DNA from: Actinoplanes oblitus
Lineage (GTDB): Bacteria > Actinomycetota > Actinomycetes > Mycobacteriales > Micromonosporaceae
Assembly (NCBI RefSeq): GCF_030252345.1
Contig: NZ_CP126980.1
Coordinates: 6,835,501-6,899,500 of the forward strand
Length of the DNA stretch: 64,000 bases
Direction of reading: 5' to 3'
The translations under genes were made by a program, and so were the position numbers. This document shows positions 42,859 through 51,799 of this stretch, one piece after another. The notes under the pieces are model-generated. The model ran no database searches, was not told the DNA's origin, and saw only the letters and a list, made by a program, of their open reading frames with translations. Every line of letters begins with the position of its first letter. The stretch's first letter is position 1.

Positions 42859-43701
42859 ATGGCACAACGTCCGACCCTTGCGGCGATCCGCGAGCGCACC
42901 TACAAGGCCCGGGATGCCTGGTGGACCGTCTGGCTGGTCGATCCCCTGGCATCCCGTCTGGTGTGGCTGGTGGCGCCGTGGCGGTGGGTCACGCCGAACC
43001 GGCTGACGGCGGCCGCGTTCGTGGTCGGCCTGGGCTCGGCGGCCGCGTTCTGGCACCAGGGATACGCCTGGCTGCTGCTCGGCGCGCTGCTGTTCCACGT
43101 CAGCTTCGTGCTGGACTGCATGGACGGCAAGATCGCCCGGCTGAACGGGACCGGCTCGCTCTTCGGCACCTGGCTCGACTACGTGTTCGACAGGCTGCGC
43201 GTGCTGGCCTGCGCGATCGGCCTGTTCGGCGGCGAGTTCCAGCGCACCGACAACGTCGCGTACCTCTGGCTCGGCCTGCTGGTGATCTTCCTGGACATGT
43301 TCCGGTACCTGAACAACCTGCAGATGCAGAAGGTCAAGGGCGAGATGCGCAAGCAGCTGGCCGCCGCGACGCCGGCGCCCGCCGTGCCGGTGCCCGCCGG
43401 GCCGGAGCCCGACGCCGAGGACGCCGACGACCTGCAGGGTGACTTCCGGCAGCAGTTCGGCCGGTTCGCCGCGCTCCGCCGGTTCCTGGTGGCGAACCGG
43501 ATCCGGCCGCACCTGTTCAGCGGCATCGAGTTCATGATGTTCGTGTTCATCGTCGGGCCGGTGACCAACCAGCTCACCGTGGTCACGCTCGCCAGCGCGG
43601 TGTTCATGCTCGCCTTCGAGCTCCTGCTGATCTACAAGCTGTGGGCCAACACCAAGAGTTTCGCCAGCCGGCTGGCCAAGGTGTCGGCCGTCGCGGTCTG
43701 A
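42859..43701 (+). CDS. CDP-alcohol phosphatidyltransferase family protein
   Basis: The 280-residue membrane protein has the complete catalytic signature D-G-x2-A-R-x8-G-x3-D-x3-D, read here as DGKIARLNGTGSLFGTWLDYVFD (~residues 94-116). Several membrane helices are present, plus a cytosolic insertion with an acidic Pro-rich loop (~160-200). Such enzymes exchange CMP of a CDP-lipid for an alcohol head group, or use CDP-linked sugar alcohols. The long N-terminal amphipathic start and insertion resemble actinobacterial members of unassigned acceptor. A GGTGGAG lies upstream. Confidence 0.87.
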   Translation: MAQRPTLAAIRERTYKARDAWWTVWLVDPLASRLVWLVAPWRWVTPNRLTAAAFVVGLGSAAAFWHQGYAWLLLGALLFHVSFVLDCMDGKIARLNGTGSLFGTWLDYVFDRLRVLACAIGLFGGEFQRTDNVAYLWLGLLVIFLDMFRYLNNLQMQKVKGEMRKQLAAATPAPAVPVPAGPEPDAEDADDLQGDFRQQFGRFAALRRFLVANRIRPHLFSGIEFMMFVFIVGPVTNQLTVVTLASAVFMLAFELLLIYKLWANTKSFASRLAKVSAVAV

Positions 43702-43719
43702 CCACGCTCCGCCATCGGC

Positions 43720-43745
43720 AAGCGCCCCGGATCTCCGGGGCGCTT
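43720..43745 (+). terminator. Rho-independent terminator with U tract
   Basis: A perfect 12-bp stem AAGCGCCCCGGA / TCCGGGGCGCTT with a 2-nt loop is followed by CTCTTTTTG. It is the clearest intrinsic terminator in the window. Confidence 0.9.
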
Positions 43746-43812
43746 CTCTTTTTGTAACGACCACCGGCGATCCCTTTACGTCGCCGACACCGCTTGGTAA
43801 CTTCCTGAAACA

Positions 43813-43829
43813 ACTTGCAAGGACTTGCA
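43813..43829. promoter_or_regulatory. Candidate MalR-type operator upstream of the amylase gene
   Basis: Direct repeats ACTTGCA at 43813-43819 and 43823-43829, with a CTTGCAAG palindrome at 43814-43821, lie 120-136 bp before the start. CTTGCAAG/CTTGCAG repeats are known upstream of Streptomyces amylase genes controlled by MalR/Reg1. Confidence 0.6.
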
Positions 43830-43948
43830 GAGCGCCGCGAACCACCGCTTCGCCGGCGTCCCGCAAAACTGGGTGAATCCCCCCGAACCGCCCGGTAATT
43901 CAGGTGAAAGAACTTTCATCCCCGTCCTCAGCAGAAAGCGTTCCCGCC

Positions 43949-45844
43949 ATGCGAAAGAGAACCCGCACACTGGTTCTTGGCTCCGTGACCAGCGTCGCGC
44001 TGGCCGCCGCGAGCCTGGTCGGCGTCAGCCTCGCCACCACCGCCAGCGCCGCCGCCACCCTGAACAACAGCGACGTGACAGCGAACCTCTGGGAGTGGAA
44101 CTTCCGGTCGATCGCGGCCGCCTGCACCAACCAGCTCGGCCCGGCCGGGTACGGCGCGGTCCAGGTCGCCCCGCCCCAGGAGTCGGTCACCCTGGCCACC
44201 AGCAGCGACGGCGCGCATCCCTGGTGGGAGGTGTACCAGCCGGTCTCGTACCACATCGCCGGACGGCTCGGCAGCCAGGCCGAGTTCACCAGCATGGTCA
44301 CCGCCTGCCACAACGCCGGTGTCCGGGTCTACGTGGACGCGGTCATCAACCACATGGCCGGCAAGAACAACACGGTGACCAGCGGATACGGCGGCTCGAC
44401 GTTCAGCCCGGGCGGCTACTCCTACCCCGCGGTGCCGTACTCCTACGGCGACTTCCACCACCCGAACGACGGCTACTGCGCCGACGACGACGGTGAGATC
44501 GACGACTACAACAACGCCGCGGAGGTGCAGAACTGCGAGCTGGTCGCGCTCGCCGACCTGAAGTCGCAGGACACCTCGGTGCGCACCAAGATCGCCGGGT
44601 ACCTGAACAAGCTGATCGACCTGGGCGTGGACGGCTTCCGGGTGGACGCCGCCAAGCACATGGCGGCCGCCGACCTGTCGGCGATCAAGGCGCAGCTGCA
44701 CAGCACCACGGCCGAGGGCAAGACCGCGTACTTCGCCCAGGAGGTCATCCCGGGCGGCAGCGGCGCGATCGCCCCGTCGGCCTACACCGGCATCGGTGAC
44801 GTGCTCGGCTTCTCCTACGCGTACGGCCTGAAGACGCAGTTCGCCAACGGCACGCTGAGCAACCTGTCCGGCATCCCGTCGTGGAGCCTGGACGCGTCCA
44901 GCGACCTGACCGCGGCCATGGTCACCAACCACGACCTGGAGCGCAACGGCAGCACCCTGCGCTACCAGGACGGCTCGGCCTACACGCTGGCCAACTATTT
45001 CCTGCTGGCGTACCCGTACGGCCAGCCGTTCCTCTACGACGGCTTCACCTTCTCCACCTCGGCGACCGGCGCCTCGCCGCCGGCCGGCTCCAGCGGTTAC
45101 GTCAGCGACACCAGCTGCACCAACGGCGCGTGGCAGTGCCTCACCCAGAGCACCGGGATCAAGGGCATGGTGGCCTGGCGCAACACCACCCAGTCGGCGA
45201 CCACCGTGTCGAACTGGACCAGCACCGCCAGCAACGTGATCGGTTTCAGCCGCGGCTCGCTCGGCTGGTTCGGCGTGAACCGCTCCGGCAGCGCGTCCAC
45301 CGCCAGTTACCCCACCGGCCTGGCCGACGGCACCTACTGCGACCGGATCACCGGCGGCGCGACCACCGGCGGCTGCGCCGGCACCTCGATCAGCGTGTCC
45401 GGCGGCCGGGCGTCGGTCACCATCCCGGCCAACGGCGCGGTCGCCATCGACGTGCGCGCCAAGTCCGGCGGCGGCACCACCGGCTCGCCGACCGTCTCGC
45501 CGACGGTCAGCCCGACCTCCTCGCCGACGCCCAGCACGACGGTCACCAGCAGCACCGCGCAGGTCACCTTCAAGGAGTACGCGACCACCACCTGGGGCAC
45601 CAACGTCTTCCTGGTCGGCTCGATCGGGGCCCTGGGCAACTGGGACACCGCGAAGGCCGTCGCGCTCAGCTCCAGCGGTTACCCGACCTGGTCGGCGACG
45701 CTGGCCCTGCCGACCGGCACCTCCTTCGAGTACAAGTACATCAAGAAGGACGCCGGCGGGAACGTGACCTGGGAGTCCGGTGCCAACCGGACGTACACCA
45801 CGGGCACCGCCGCGGCGTACACGATCAACGACAGCTGGAAGTAG
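43949..45844 (+). CDS. Secreted alpha-amylase (GH13) with C-terminal CBM20
   Basis: The 631-residue protein has a signal peptide (cleavage after TASA, ~residue 35). The GH13 barrel has the nucleophile Asp in VDGFRVDAAKHM (~residue 233), the acid/base Glu in FAQEVIPGG (~266) and the transition-state Asp in VTNHDLERN (~331). A Ser/Thr/Pro linker (SPTVSPTVSPTSSPTPS, ~515-535) joins a CBM20 starch-binding domain (VGSIGALGNWDTAKAVAL; FEYKYIKKDAGGNVTWESGANR). It hydrolyses extracellular starch and is closest in layout to Streptomyces amylases. Confidence 0.95.
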   Translation: MRKRTRTLVLGSVTSVALAAASLVGVSLATTASAAATLNNSDVTANLWEWNFRSIAAACTNQLGPAGYGAVQVAPPQESVTLATSSDGAHPWWEVYQPVSYHIAGRLGSQAEFTSMVTACHNAGVRVYVDAVINHMAGKNNTVTSGYGGSTFSPGGYSYPAVPYSYGDFHHPNDGYCADDDGEIDDYNNAAEVQNCELVALADLKSQDTSVRTKIAGYLNKLIDLGVDGFRVDAAKHMAAADLSAIKAQLHSTTAEGKTAYFAQEVIPGGSGAIAPSAYTGIGDVLGFSYAYGLKTQFANGTLSNLSGIPSWSLDASSDLTAAMVTNHDLERNGSTLRYQDGSAYTLANYFLLAYPYGQPFLYDGFTFSTSATGASPPAGSSGYVSDTSCTNGAWQCLTQSTGIKGMVAWRNTTQSATTVSNWTSTASNVIGFSRGSLGWFGVNRSGSASTASYPTGLADGTYCDRITGGATTGGCAGTSISVSGGRASVTIPANGAVAIDVRAKSGGGTTGSPTVSPTVSPTSSPTPSTTVTSSTAQVTFKEYATTTWGTNVFLVGSIGALGNWDTAKAVALSSSGYPTWSATLALPTGTSFEYKYIKKDAGGNVTWESGANRTYTTGTAAAYTINDSWK

Positions 45845-45853
45845 CTCGCACCA

Positions 45854-45889
45854 CCGGTGGGCCCGCGGCGACGGTCGCGGGCCCACCGG
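45854..45889. terminator. Strong hairpin terminator after the amylase gene
   Basis: CCGGTGGGCCCGCG pairs perfectly with CGCGGGCCCACCGG (14 bp, 8-nt loop), 10 bp behind the stop. Confidence 0.85.
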
Positions 45890-45922
45890 CATGAACGGAA
45901 ACGGTCAGGCACACTTGCGATC

Positions 45923-46498
45923 GTGACCACCAGCGCCACCCCGCCGCGCCGTCGCGACGCGGCACGCACCCGCCGGCTCCTGCTCGACGTGGCCCGGCGC
46001 CGGTTCGCCACGGCCGGTTACGCGGAGACCACCGTCCGGCACATCGCGGACGAGGCAGGCGTCAACGTCGCCCTGATCAGCCGCTACTTCGACGGCAAGG
46101 AAGGGCTCTTCGAGGCGGCCCTGAAGGCGAGTTTCGAGGAACTGCGCGCCGCCGCCGGCGACGTCGACCCGGCCACCGTCCCGGAGACGATCGCCGAGCA
46201 GATCATCGGGCAGTCCGGCGACGGCGGCCCCAGCCACGCCCTGCTGCTGATCCTGCGCACCTCCGGCGACCAGCGGGCCGACGAGATCCGGCTGCGCTTC
46301 CTGCACATGTTCGCCGAGAAACTGGCCAAGGCCGCCGCCCTGCGAGGCGGCGAACCGGACATCCTGCGCGCCCAGATCCTGCTGGCCACCGCGATCGGCG
46401 TCACCATGCTGCGCGCCACCAGCCTGGAGCCCCTCGCCTCCACGTCCGCCGCCGACCTCACCGCCCCGCTGCGGGACCTCTTCCAGGCCTTGTTCTAA
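45923..46498 (+). CDS. TetR-family transcriptional regulator
   Basis: The GTG at 45923 (TTSATPP...) lies beyond the amylase terminator and gives 191 residues. The HTH is ARRRFATAGYAETTVRHIADEAGVNVALISRYFDGKEGLFEAAL (~residues 24-67), followed by an all-helical ligand domain of the TetR_C_17 type (LLILRTSGDQRADEIRLRFL). The target is unknown; the next gene is convergent. It could control the adjacent amylase or a distant exporter. Confidence 0.88.
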   Translation: MTTSATPPRRRDAARTRRLLLDVARRRFATAGYAETTVRHIADEAGVNVALISRYFDGKEGLFEAALKASFEELRAAAGDVDPATVPETIAEQIIGQSGDGGPSHALLLILRTSGDQRADEIRLRFLHMFAEKLAKAAALRGGEPDILRAQILLATAIGVTMLRATSLEPLASTSAADLTAPLRDLFQALF

Positions 46499-46508
46499 AA
46501 CATTTCAC

Positions 46509-46826
46509 GGTACGACTGGCAGCCCCGTGGCAGTCGGCTCGCGAGGCCGCGGCCACTCCGGACCGCCGCGCGCGTCGTGCGGGTCCGCCAGTGGCGCGGT
46601 CCGCTCCGCCGTTCGCGCGGGCCGGCGCGCGTCGTCCGGTCCACCCGCGGTGCGGGCCGCTCCGCCGTTCGCCCTGACCGGCGCGTGTCGTGCGGGTCCA
46701 CCCGCGGCGTGGGCCGCTCCGCCGTTCGCGCGGACCGCGAGGGGCGGCGGACCCGCACGACGCGCGCCGCGGTCGTGCGGGGGCCGGGCCTCGCGGGCCG
46801 GCTGCCACGGGGCTCCAAGTCGTACC
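46509..46826. repeat. 318-bp element with 40-bp terminal inverted repeats and internal tandem repeats
   Basis: The ends 46509-46548 and 46787-46826 are inverted copies with 36 of 40 bases identical (both start GGTACGACT reading inwards). A further inner match GCGCGCGTCGTGCGGGTCC extends the symmetry. The interior carries about 2.4 copies of a 57-bp repeat starting CCGCTCCGCCGTTCGC (46601, 46657, 46714). No protein is supported. It lies between the convergent tetR and glpD genes. A MITE-like element or a giant bidirectional terminator would both fit; no clear target-site duplication is visible. Confidence 0.75.
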
Positions 46827-46857
46827 CCATGGGGTGTGACGTTGTGATCGTGAGCGG

Positions 46858-48555
46858 TCAGGAGACCTTGACCGGCACCACATCCGGGGCACCGAGCCGG
46901 GCGGCGTCGGCGGTCTCGTCGTCCTGCTGTTCCTGGGAGGCGCGCTCCGCCTCGACGCGCAGGCGGTAGTGCTCCACCTCCCGCTGCCGCTGCTCCGGGG
47001 TCCAGCCGAGGACCCGGGCCATCAGTTCGGCTACCTCCGAAGCCGACGCGGTGCCCCGGTCGAACGTCTCGATCGAGATCCGGGTGCGGCGGGTGAGCAC
47101 GTCGACCAGGTGCCGGGCGCCCTCGGCCGCCGCCGCGTAGACCACCTCGGCCCGCAGGTAGTCGTCGGCGCCGGTGAGCGGGCGGCCCAGGGACGGATCC
47201 TCCTCGATCAGCTCCAGCAGGTCCTTGGTCAGTGATCCGTATCGGCCGAGCAGGTGCTCGACCCGGGCGACGTGCAGGCCCGACTCGGCGGCGATCAGTC
47301 CGCGGCGGTTCCACAGCGCGGGGAAGCCCTCCGCGCCGACCAGCGGAATCTGGTCGGTGCAGCACCTGGCGATCGGGCGGTTCAGGTTGAAGGCGCAGGC
47401 GTCCACCGCGTCCTTGGCCATCACCCGATATGTCGTGTATTTCCCACCGGCCACCACCACCAGGCCCGGCACCGGACTGCCCACCATGTGCTCGCGGGAC
47501 AGTTTCGAGGTGGACTCGGACTCGCCGGAGAGCAGCGGCCGCAGCCCGGCGTAGACGCCCTGCACGTCGGAGCGCTCCAGCGGAGTGGCCAGCACCTTGT
47601 TGACCTCGGTCAGCAGGTAGTCGATGTCCTTGGCGGACGCGGCCGGGTGCGCCTTGTCCAGGTTCCAGTCGGTGTCGGTGGTGCCGACGATCCAGTGCCG
47701 GCCCCACGGGATCACGAACAGCACGCTGGTCGCGGTCCGCAGGATCAGCCCGGTCGTGGACTGGATCCGGTCCCGCGGGACGACCAGGTGGATGCCCTTG
47801 GAGGCGCGGACGTGGAACTGGCCGCGCTCGCCGACCAGCGACTGGGTGTCGTCGGTCCACACCCCGGTCGCGTTGATCACCTGCTGGGCGCGGATCTCGA
47901 AGGTACGGTCGTACTCCAGGTCGCGGGCGGTGACGCCGGTGACCCGCTCGCCCTCGCGCAGGAAACCGGTCACCTCCACCCGGTTGGCCACGTGCGCGCC
48001 GTAGGCGGCAGCGGTCCGGGCCAGGAACATGGTGTGCCGGGCGTCGTCGAGCTGCGCGTCGTAATAGGTGAGCGCCCCTTTCAGCGCGTCCTTGCGCAGC
48101 GCCGGGCAGGCCCGCAGCGCGCCGCGGCGGGTCAGGTGCCGGTGGTTCGGCAGCGAGCCGGACCAGGCCATCGTGTCGTAGAGGGTGACGCCCGCCCCGG
48201 CGTAGGCCCGCTCCCACACGTGGTGCTTGAGCGGATAGAGGAAGCGCACCGGGCGGGCCAGGTGCGGGGCCAGCCGGGAGAGGATCAGGCTCCGCTCCCG
48301 CAGCGCCTCCCGGACCAGCCCGAAGTCGAGCATCTCCAGGTAGCGCAGGCCGCCGTGGATCAGCTTGCTGGACCGGCTGGAGGTGCCGGAGGCGAAGTCG
48401 CGCGCCTCGACCAGCCCCACGGAGAGACCCCGTGTGACAGCGTCGAGCGCGCAACCCGCCCCCACCACTCCCCCACCGATGACCAGCACGTCCACCTCGG
48501 CCACCTCGAGGGCGGCCAGCGCGGCGTCCCGCGTCTCAGGTGAGAGGATCGACAT
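46858..48555 (-). CDS. glpD: Aerobic glycerol-3-phosphate dehydrogenase
   Basis: The 565-residue FAD enzyme has the dinucleotide-binding motif VDVLVIGGGVVGAGCALDAVTRGL (~residues 20-43), the DAO-domain DFASGTSSRSSKLIHGGLRYL segment, and GITARDLE-like and ATGVWTDDTQ regions. A C-terminal helical DAO_C domain (TRTRISIETFDRGTASASEVAELMARVLGW) follows. It oxidises glycerol-3-phosphate to dihydroxyacetone phosphate at the membrane and passes electrons to quinone. The ATG overlaps the glpK stop by one base, completing glpF-glpK-glpD. Confidence 0.95.
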   Translation of the reverse strand: MSILSPETRDAALAALEVAEVDVLVIGGGVVGAGCALDAVTRGLSVGLVEARDFASGTSSRSSKLIHGGLRYLEMLDFGLVREALRERSLILSRLAPHLARPVRFLYPLKHHVWERAYAGAGVTLYDTMAWSGSLPNHRHLTRRGALRACPALRKDALKGALTYYDAQLDDARHTMFLARTAAAYGAHVANRVEVTGFLREGERVTGVTARDLEYDRTFEIRAQQVINATGVWTDDTQSLVGERGQFHVRASKGIHLVVPRDRIQSTTGLILRTATSVLFVIPWGRHWIVGTTDTDWNLDKAHPAASAKDIDYLLTEVNKVLATPLERSDVQGVYAGLRPLLSGESESTSKLSREHMVGSPVPGLVVVAGGKYTTYRVMAKDAVDACAFNLNRPIARCCTDQIPLVGAEGFPALWNRRGLIAAESGLHVARVEHLLGRYGSLTKDLLELIEEDPSLGRPLTGADDYLRAEVVYAAAAEGARHLVDVLTRRTRISIETFDRGTASASEVAELMARVLGWTPEQRQREVEHYRLRVEAERASQEQQDDETADAARLGAPDVVPVKVS

Positions 48556-50072
48556 CAGTCCACGTCCACCCAGTCGAGGGTCCGCTGCACCGCCTTCTTC
48601 CAGCGGGCGTGACCCTGCTCCCGCTGCTCGGCCGACCAGCTGGGCTGCCAGCGCTGCGACTCGTTCCAGTTCTCCCGCAGCTCGTCGGTGGACTTCCAGA
48701 ACCCGACAGCGAGCCCGGCGGCGTACGCCGCACCGAGTGCCGTGGTCTCGGCCACCACCGGCCGGCTGACCGGCACGCCGAGCACGTCCGCCTGGATCTG
48801 CATGCACAGGTTGTTGGCGGTGATCCCACCGTCCACCTTGAGCACGTCCAGGGTGACCCCGGAGTCCTGCGCCATCGCGTCGACCACGTCCCGGGTCTGG
48901 TAGCAGATCGCCTCCAGGGTGGCCCGGGCGATGTGCGCGTCGGTGTTGAACCGGGACAGCCCGACGATCGCGCCCCGCGCGTCGGAACGCCAGTACGGCG
49001 CGAACAGCCCGGAGAACGCCGGCACGAAGCAGACGCCGCCGCTGTCCGGCACCTGCGCCGCCAGGGTCTCGCTCTGGTCCGCCGACTTGATGATGCGCAG
49101 CTGGTCACGCAGCCATTGCACGGCCGAGCCGGTGACCGCGATCGAGCCCTCCAGGGCGTAGACCGGGGCCGCGTCGCCGAGCTTGTAGCAGACCGTGGTG
49201 AGCAGCCCGTTCTCCGAGCGGACCAGGTTGGTCCCGGTGTTCAGCAGCATGAAGTTGCCGGTGCCGTAGGTGTTCTTGGCCTCGCCGGGCGCGAAGCAGA
49301 CCTGACCGACCGTGGCGGCCTGCTGGTCGCCGAGGTCGCCGGTGAGCGGCACCACCCCGCCGAGCGGTCCCTCGACCCGCGCCTCGCCGTAACCGGTCGG
49401 GTCCGACGAGGGCCGGATCTGCGGCAGCATCCGGCGCGGGATGTTGAAGAACGACAGCAGCTCGTCGTCCCAGTCGAGGGTCTCCAGGTTCATCAGCATC
49501 GTCCGGCTGGCGTTCGTCACGTCCGTGACATGGTTGCCGCCGTTGGCGCCACCGGTGATGTTCCACAGCAGCCAGCTGTCGGTGTTGCCGAAGATGGCGT
49601 CGCCGCGCTCGGCCGCCTCCCGGACCCCGTCGACGTTCTCCAGAATCCACTGGATCTTGCCGCCGGAGAAGTAGGTGGCCGGCGGCAGCCCGGCCTTGCG
49701 CCGGATCACGTCGCCGCGGCCGTCCCGGTCCAGCGCCGAGGCGATCCGGTCGGTGCGGGTGTCCTGCCAGACGATCGCGTTGTAATAGGGCCGGCCGGTG
49801 CGCCGGTCCCAGACCACCGAGGTCTCCCGCTGGTTGGTGATCCCGACCGCGGCCAGGTCGCTCGCGCTCAGGTTCGCCTTCTGCATCGCGGTGCGCACCA
49901 CCGCGACGGTCCGCTCCCAGATCTCGATCGGGTTGTGCTCCACCCAGCCGGCCTGCGGCAGGATCTGCTCGTGCTCCAGCTGGTGGCGGGCCACCTCGTT
50001 GCCGCCATGGTCGAAGATCATGAAACGGGTGCTGGTCGTGCCCTGGTCCACGGCTCCGACGAAGTCAGCCAC
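48555..50072 (-). CDS. glpK: Glycerol kinase
   Basis: The 505-residue FGGY kinase starts with GTG ([21 protein letters not shown]) and overlaps glpF by 8 bp. It shows the ATP/substrate motifs [56 protein letters not shown] and [21 protein letters not shown]. It phosphorylates incoming glycerol. It is paralogous to the second kinase gene at 51800-53299. Confidence 0.96.
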   Translation of the reverse strand: MADFVGAVDQGTTSTRFMIFDHGGNEVARHQLEHEQILPQAGWVEHNPIEIWERTVAVVRTAMQKANLSASDLAAVGITNQRETSVVWDRRTGRPYYNAIVWQDTRTDRIASALDRDGRGDVIRRKAGLPPATYFSGGKIQWILENVDGVREAAERGDAIFGNTDSWLLWNITGGANGGNHVTDVTNASRTMLMNLETLDWDDELLSFFNIPRRMLPQIRPSSDPTGYGEARVEGPLGGVVPLTGDLGDQQAATVGQVCFAPGEAKNTYGTGNFMLLNTGTNLVRSENGLLTTVCYKLGDAAPVYALEGSIAVTGSAVQWLRDQLRIIKSADQSETLAAQVPDSGGVCFVPAFSGLFAPYWRSDARGAIVGLSRFNTDAHIARATLEAICYQTRDVVDAMAQDSGVTLDVLKVDGGITANNLCMQIQADVLGVPVSRPVVAETTALGAAYAAGLAVGFWKSTDELRENWNESQRWQPSWSAEQREQGHARWKKAVQRTLDWVDVD

Positions 50073-50901
50073 GGTTCGCCTCCACGCTCTCGTCCTCCGA
50101 CGGGACCCGGCCGACCTCCTGCGGGCCCACGATCGGAAGGAATCGTCCGACCACATACTTGTACAGGCCGGCACCGACAATTCCCCCGATGATCGGCCCG
50201 ACGATCGGGATCCAGAAGTACAGATAGCCGGTTTGGTCCCGGAACGCTGTCTCGTACCCGGTCAGATAGCTGGCCAGCCGCGGGCCGAAATCACGGGCCG
50301 GGTTGATCGCGTAACCCGCGTCGGTGCCCCAGGCCATCCCGATCGCCACCACCACCAGACCGATGATGAACGGCGCCAGGTTCGCGCCCGGCGGGGTGCT
50401 CGCCACGTCGGTCAGGGCCAGGATCAGGAAGAGCAGGATCGCGGTGCCGATGATCTGGTCGCGGAACGCGCCCCACTCACCGACCGGCAGGCTGCCGTTG
50501 CCCGGCAGCGTGGAGAAGACCCCCTGCGTCTTGATCGTCAGTCCGGGGTCCTTGGCGTTCAGGACCTCGGTGTAGTTCCAGCGCACCAGCAGCGCGGCGA
50601 GGAACGCGCCGAGGAACTGGGCACCGATGTACGGCAGCACCTTGCGCCACTCGAAGCCCTTGAAGACCGCGAGCGCGATGGTGACCGCCGGGTTGAGATG
50701 GGCGCCGCTGAGCCGCGCCGCCACGTACACGCCGAAGGTGACACCCAGACCCCAGGCCCAGGCGATGCTGTCGTGATCCCCGATGCCGCCGGCCACCACC
50801 TGGGCCACCACACCGACACCGAACAGGATCAGAATCAACGTGCCGGCGAACTCCGCCACCACCTCGCCGACCAGTCCAGACATTTTGAGTCGTGCGGCCA
50901 T
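50065..50901 (-). CDS. glpF: Glycerol facilitator (aquaglyceroporin)
   Basis: The ATG at 50901 follows GGAGGGAGC, giving 278 residues. The MIP fold has six helices and two NPA loops: [15 protein letters not shown] (~residues 66-80) and [11 protein letters not shown] (~198-208). The Asp after NPAR marks a glycerol-conducting rather than a water channel. It is the first gene of the glpFKD operon. Confidence 0.95.
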   Translation of the reverse strand: MAARLKMSGLVGEVVAEFAGTLILILFGVGVVAQVVAGGIGDHDSIAWAWGLGVTFGVYVAARLSGAHLNPAVTIALAVFKGFEWRKVLPYIGAQFLGAFLAALLVRWNYTEVLNAKDPGLTIKTQGVFSTLPGNGSLPVGEWGAFRDQIIGTAILLFLILALTDVASTPPGANLAPFIIGLVVVAIGMAWGTDAGYAINPARDFGPRLASYLTGYETAFRDQTGYLYFWIPIVGPIIGGIVGAGLYKYVVGRFLPIVGPQEVGRVPSEDESVEANRG

Positions 50902-50963
50902 GCTCCCTCCTTCGTCCCGCAAGCGATGCCAAGGACGCTAGGAACGTCGATGGCCGGGAGCAA

Positions 50964-50989
50964 CGAACACCGGTCGGCATTGTCGAACA
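50964..50989. promoter_or_regulatory. Candidate IclR/GylR operator in the glp divergent promoter
   Basis: Direct repeats CGAACA at 50964-50969 and 50984-50989 (20 bp apart, two helical turns) lie between glpF and the IclR gene. A tGTCGAACA core resembles GylR-type sites. Confidence 0.45.
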
Positions 50990-51031
50990 TCAATTACGGC
51001 GGGTCGCAGCGAGGTCGCATAGAGTGCGAAC

Positions 51032-51796
51032 ATGCCGGGCACCGTGCAGTCCATCGAGCGAGCGGCCGCGATCCTGCGGATGCTCGCCGGCGGGCCGGGC
51101 CGGCTCGGGCTCAGCGAGATCGCCCGCTCCCTCGACCTGGCCAAAGGCACCACCCACGGGATCCTGCGCACCCTGCAGGGGGTCGGCTTCGTCGAGCAGG
51201 ACCGGGTGTCCGGGCAGTACCAGCTGGGTGCCGCGCTGCTGCACCTGGGCACCAGCTACCTGGACATCAACGAGCTGCGGTCCCGCTCGATCAACTGGGC
51301 CGACCCGCTGGCCGCGCGCAGCGGGGAGGCGGTCCGGATCGGCACCGTCTGCGAGGGCCGGGTGCTCGTGGTGCACCACGTGTTCCGGCCGGACGACACG
51401 TTCCAGACGCTCGATGTGGGCGCGCTGCTGCCGCTGCACGCGACGGCCCTGGGGAAGGTGCTGCTGGCGTACCGGGCGGGTGTCCTGGACGCCGATCTGC
51501 CGGCCTACACACGAAAGACTCTGGTCAAGCCGCGCGAGCTGGCCACCGCCCTGGAACAGGTCCGGGAGTGCGGCTGGGCGGCCGACGTCGAGGAGTTCAC
51601 CCTCGGCCAGGCGGCCGTCGCGGCGCCGATCCGCGGCTACGGCGGACTCGTGATCGGCGCCATCGGCGTCTCCGGACAAGTCGAGCGGATCTGCGACAGC
51701 CACTACAAACCACGCCCGCACCTGGTCACCAGCGTGCGGGACGCGGCCCGGGCGATCTCCCGGGAAATGGGAGCGGCCCGGCCATCGAAGGGATGA
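51032..51796 (+). CDS. IclR-family regulator of the glycerol regulon (GylR-like)
   Basis: The 254-residue protein has an IclR winged HTH (VQSIERAAAILRMLAGGPGRLGLSEIARSLDLAKGTTHGILRTL, ~residues 5-48) and an IclR effector domain (LPLHATALGKVLLAY; AAPIRGYGGLVIGAIGVSG). It is divergent from glpFKD and followed three bases later by the second glycerol kinase gene. Streptomyces GylR controls the equivalent operon in response to glycerol or glycerol-3-phosphate. Confidence 0.92.
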   Translation: MPGTVQSIERAAAILRMLAGGPGRLGLSEIARSLDLAKGTTHGILRTLQGVGFVEQDRVSGQYQLGAALLHLGTSYLDINELRSRSINWADPLAARSGEAVRIGTVCEGRVLVVHHVFRPDDTFQTLDVGALLPLHATALGKVLLAYRAGVLDADLPAYTRKTLVKPRELATALEQVRECGWAADVEEFTLGQAAVAAPIRGYGGLVIGAIGVSGQVERICDSHYKPRPHLVTSVRDAARAISREMGAARPSKG

Positions 51797-51799
51797 ACC

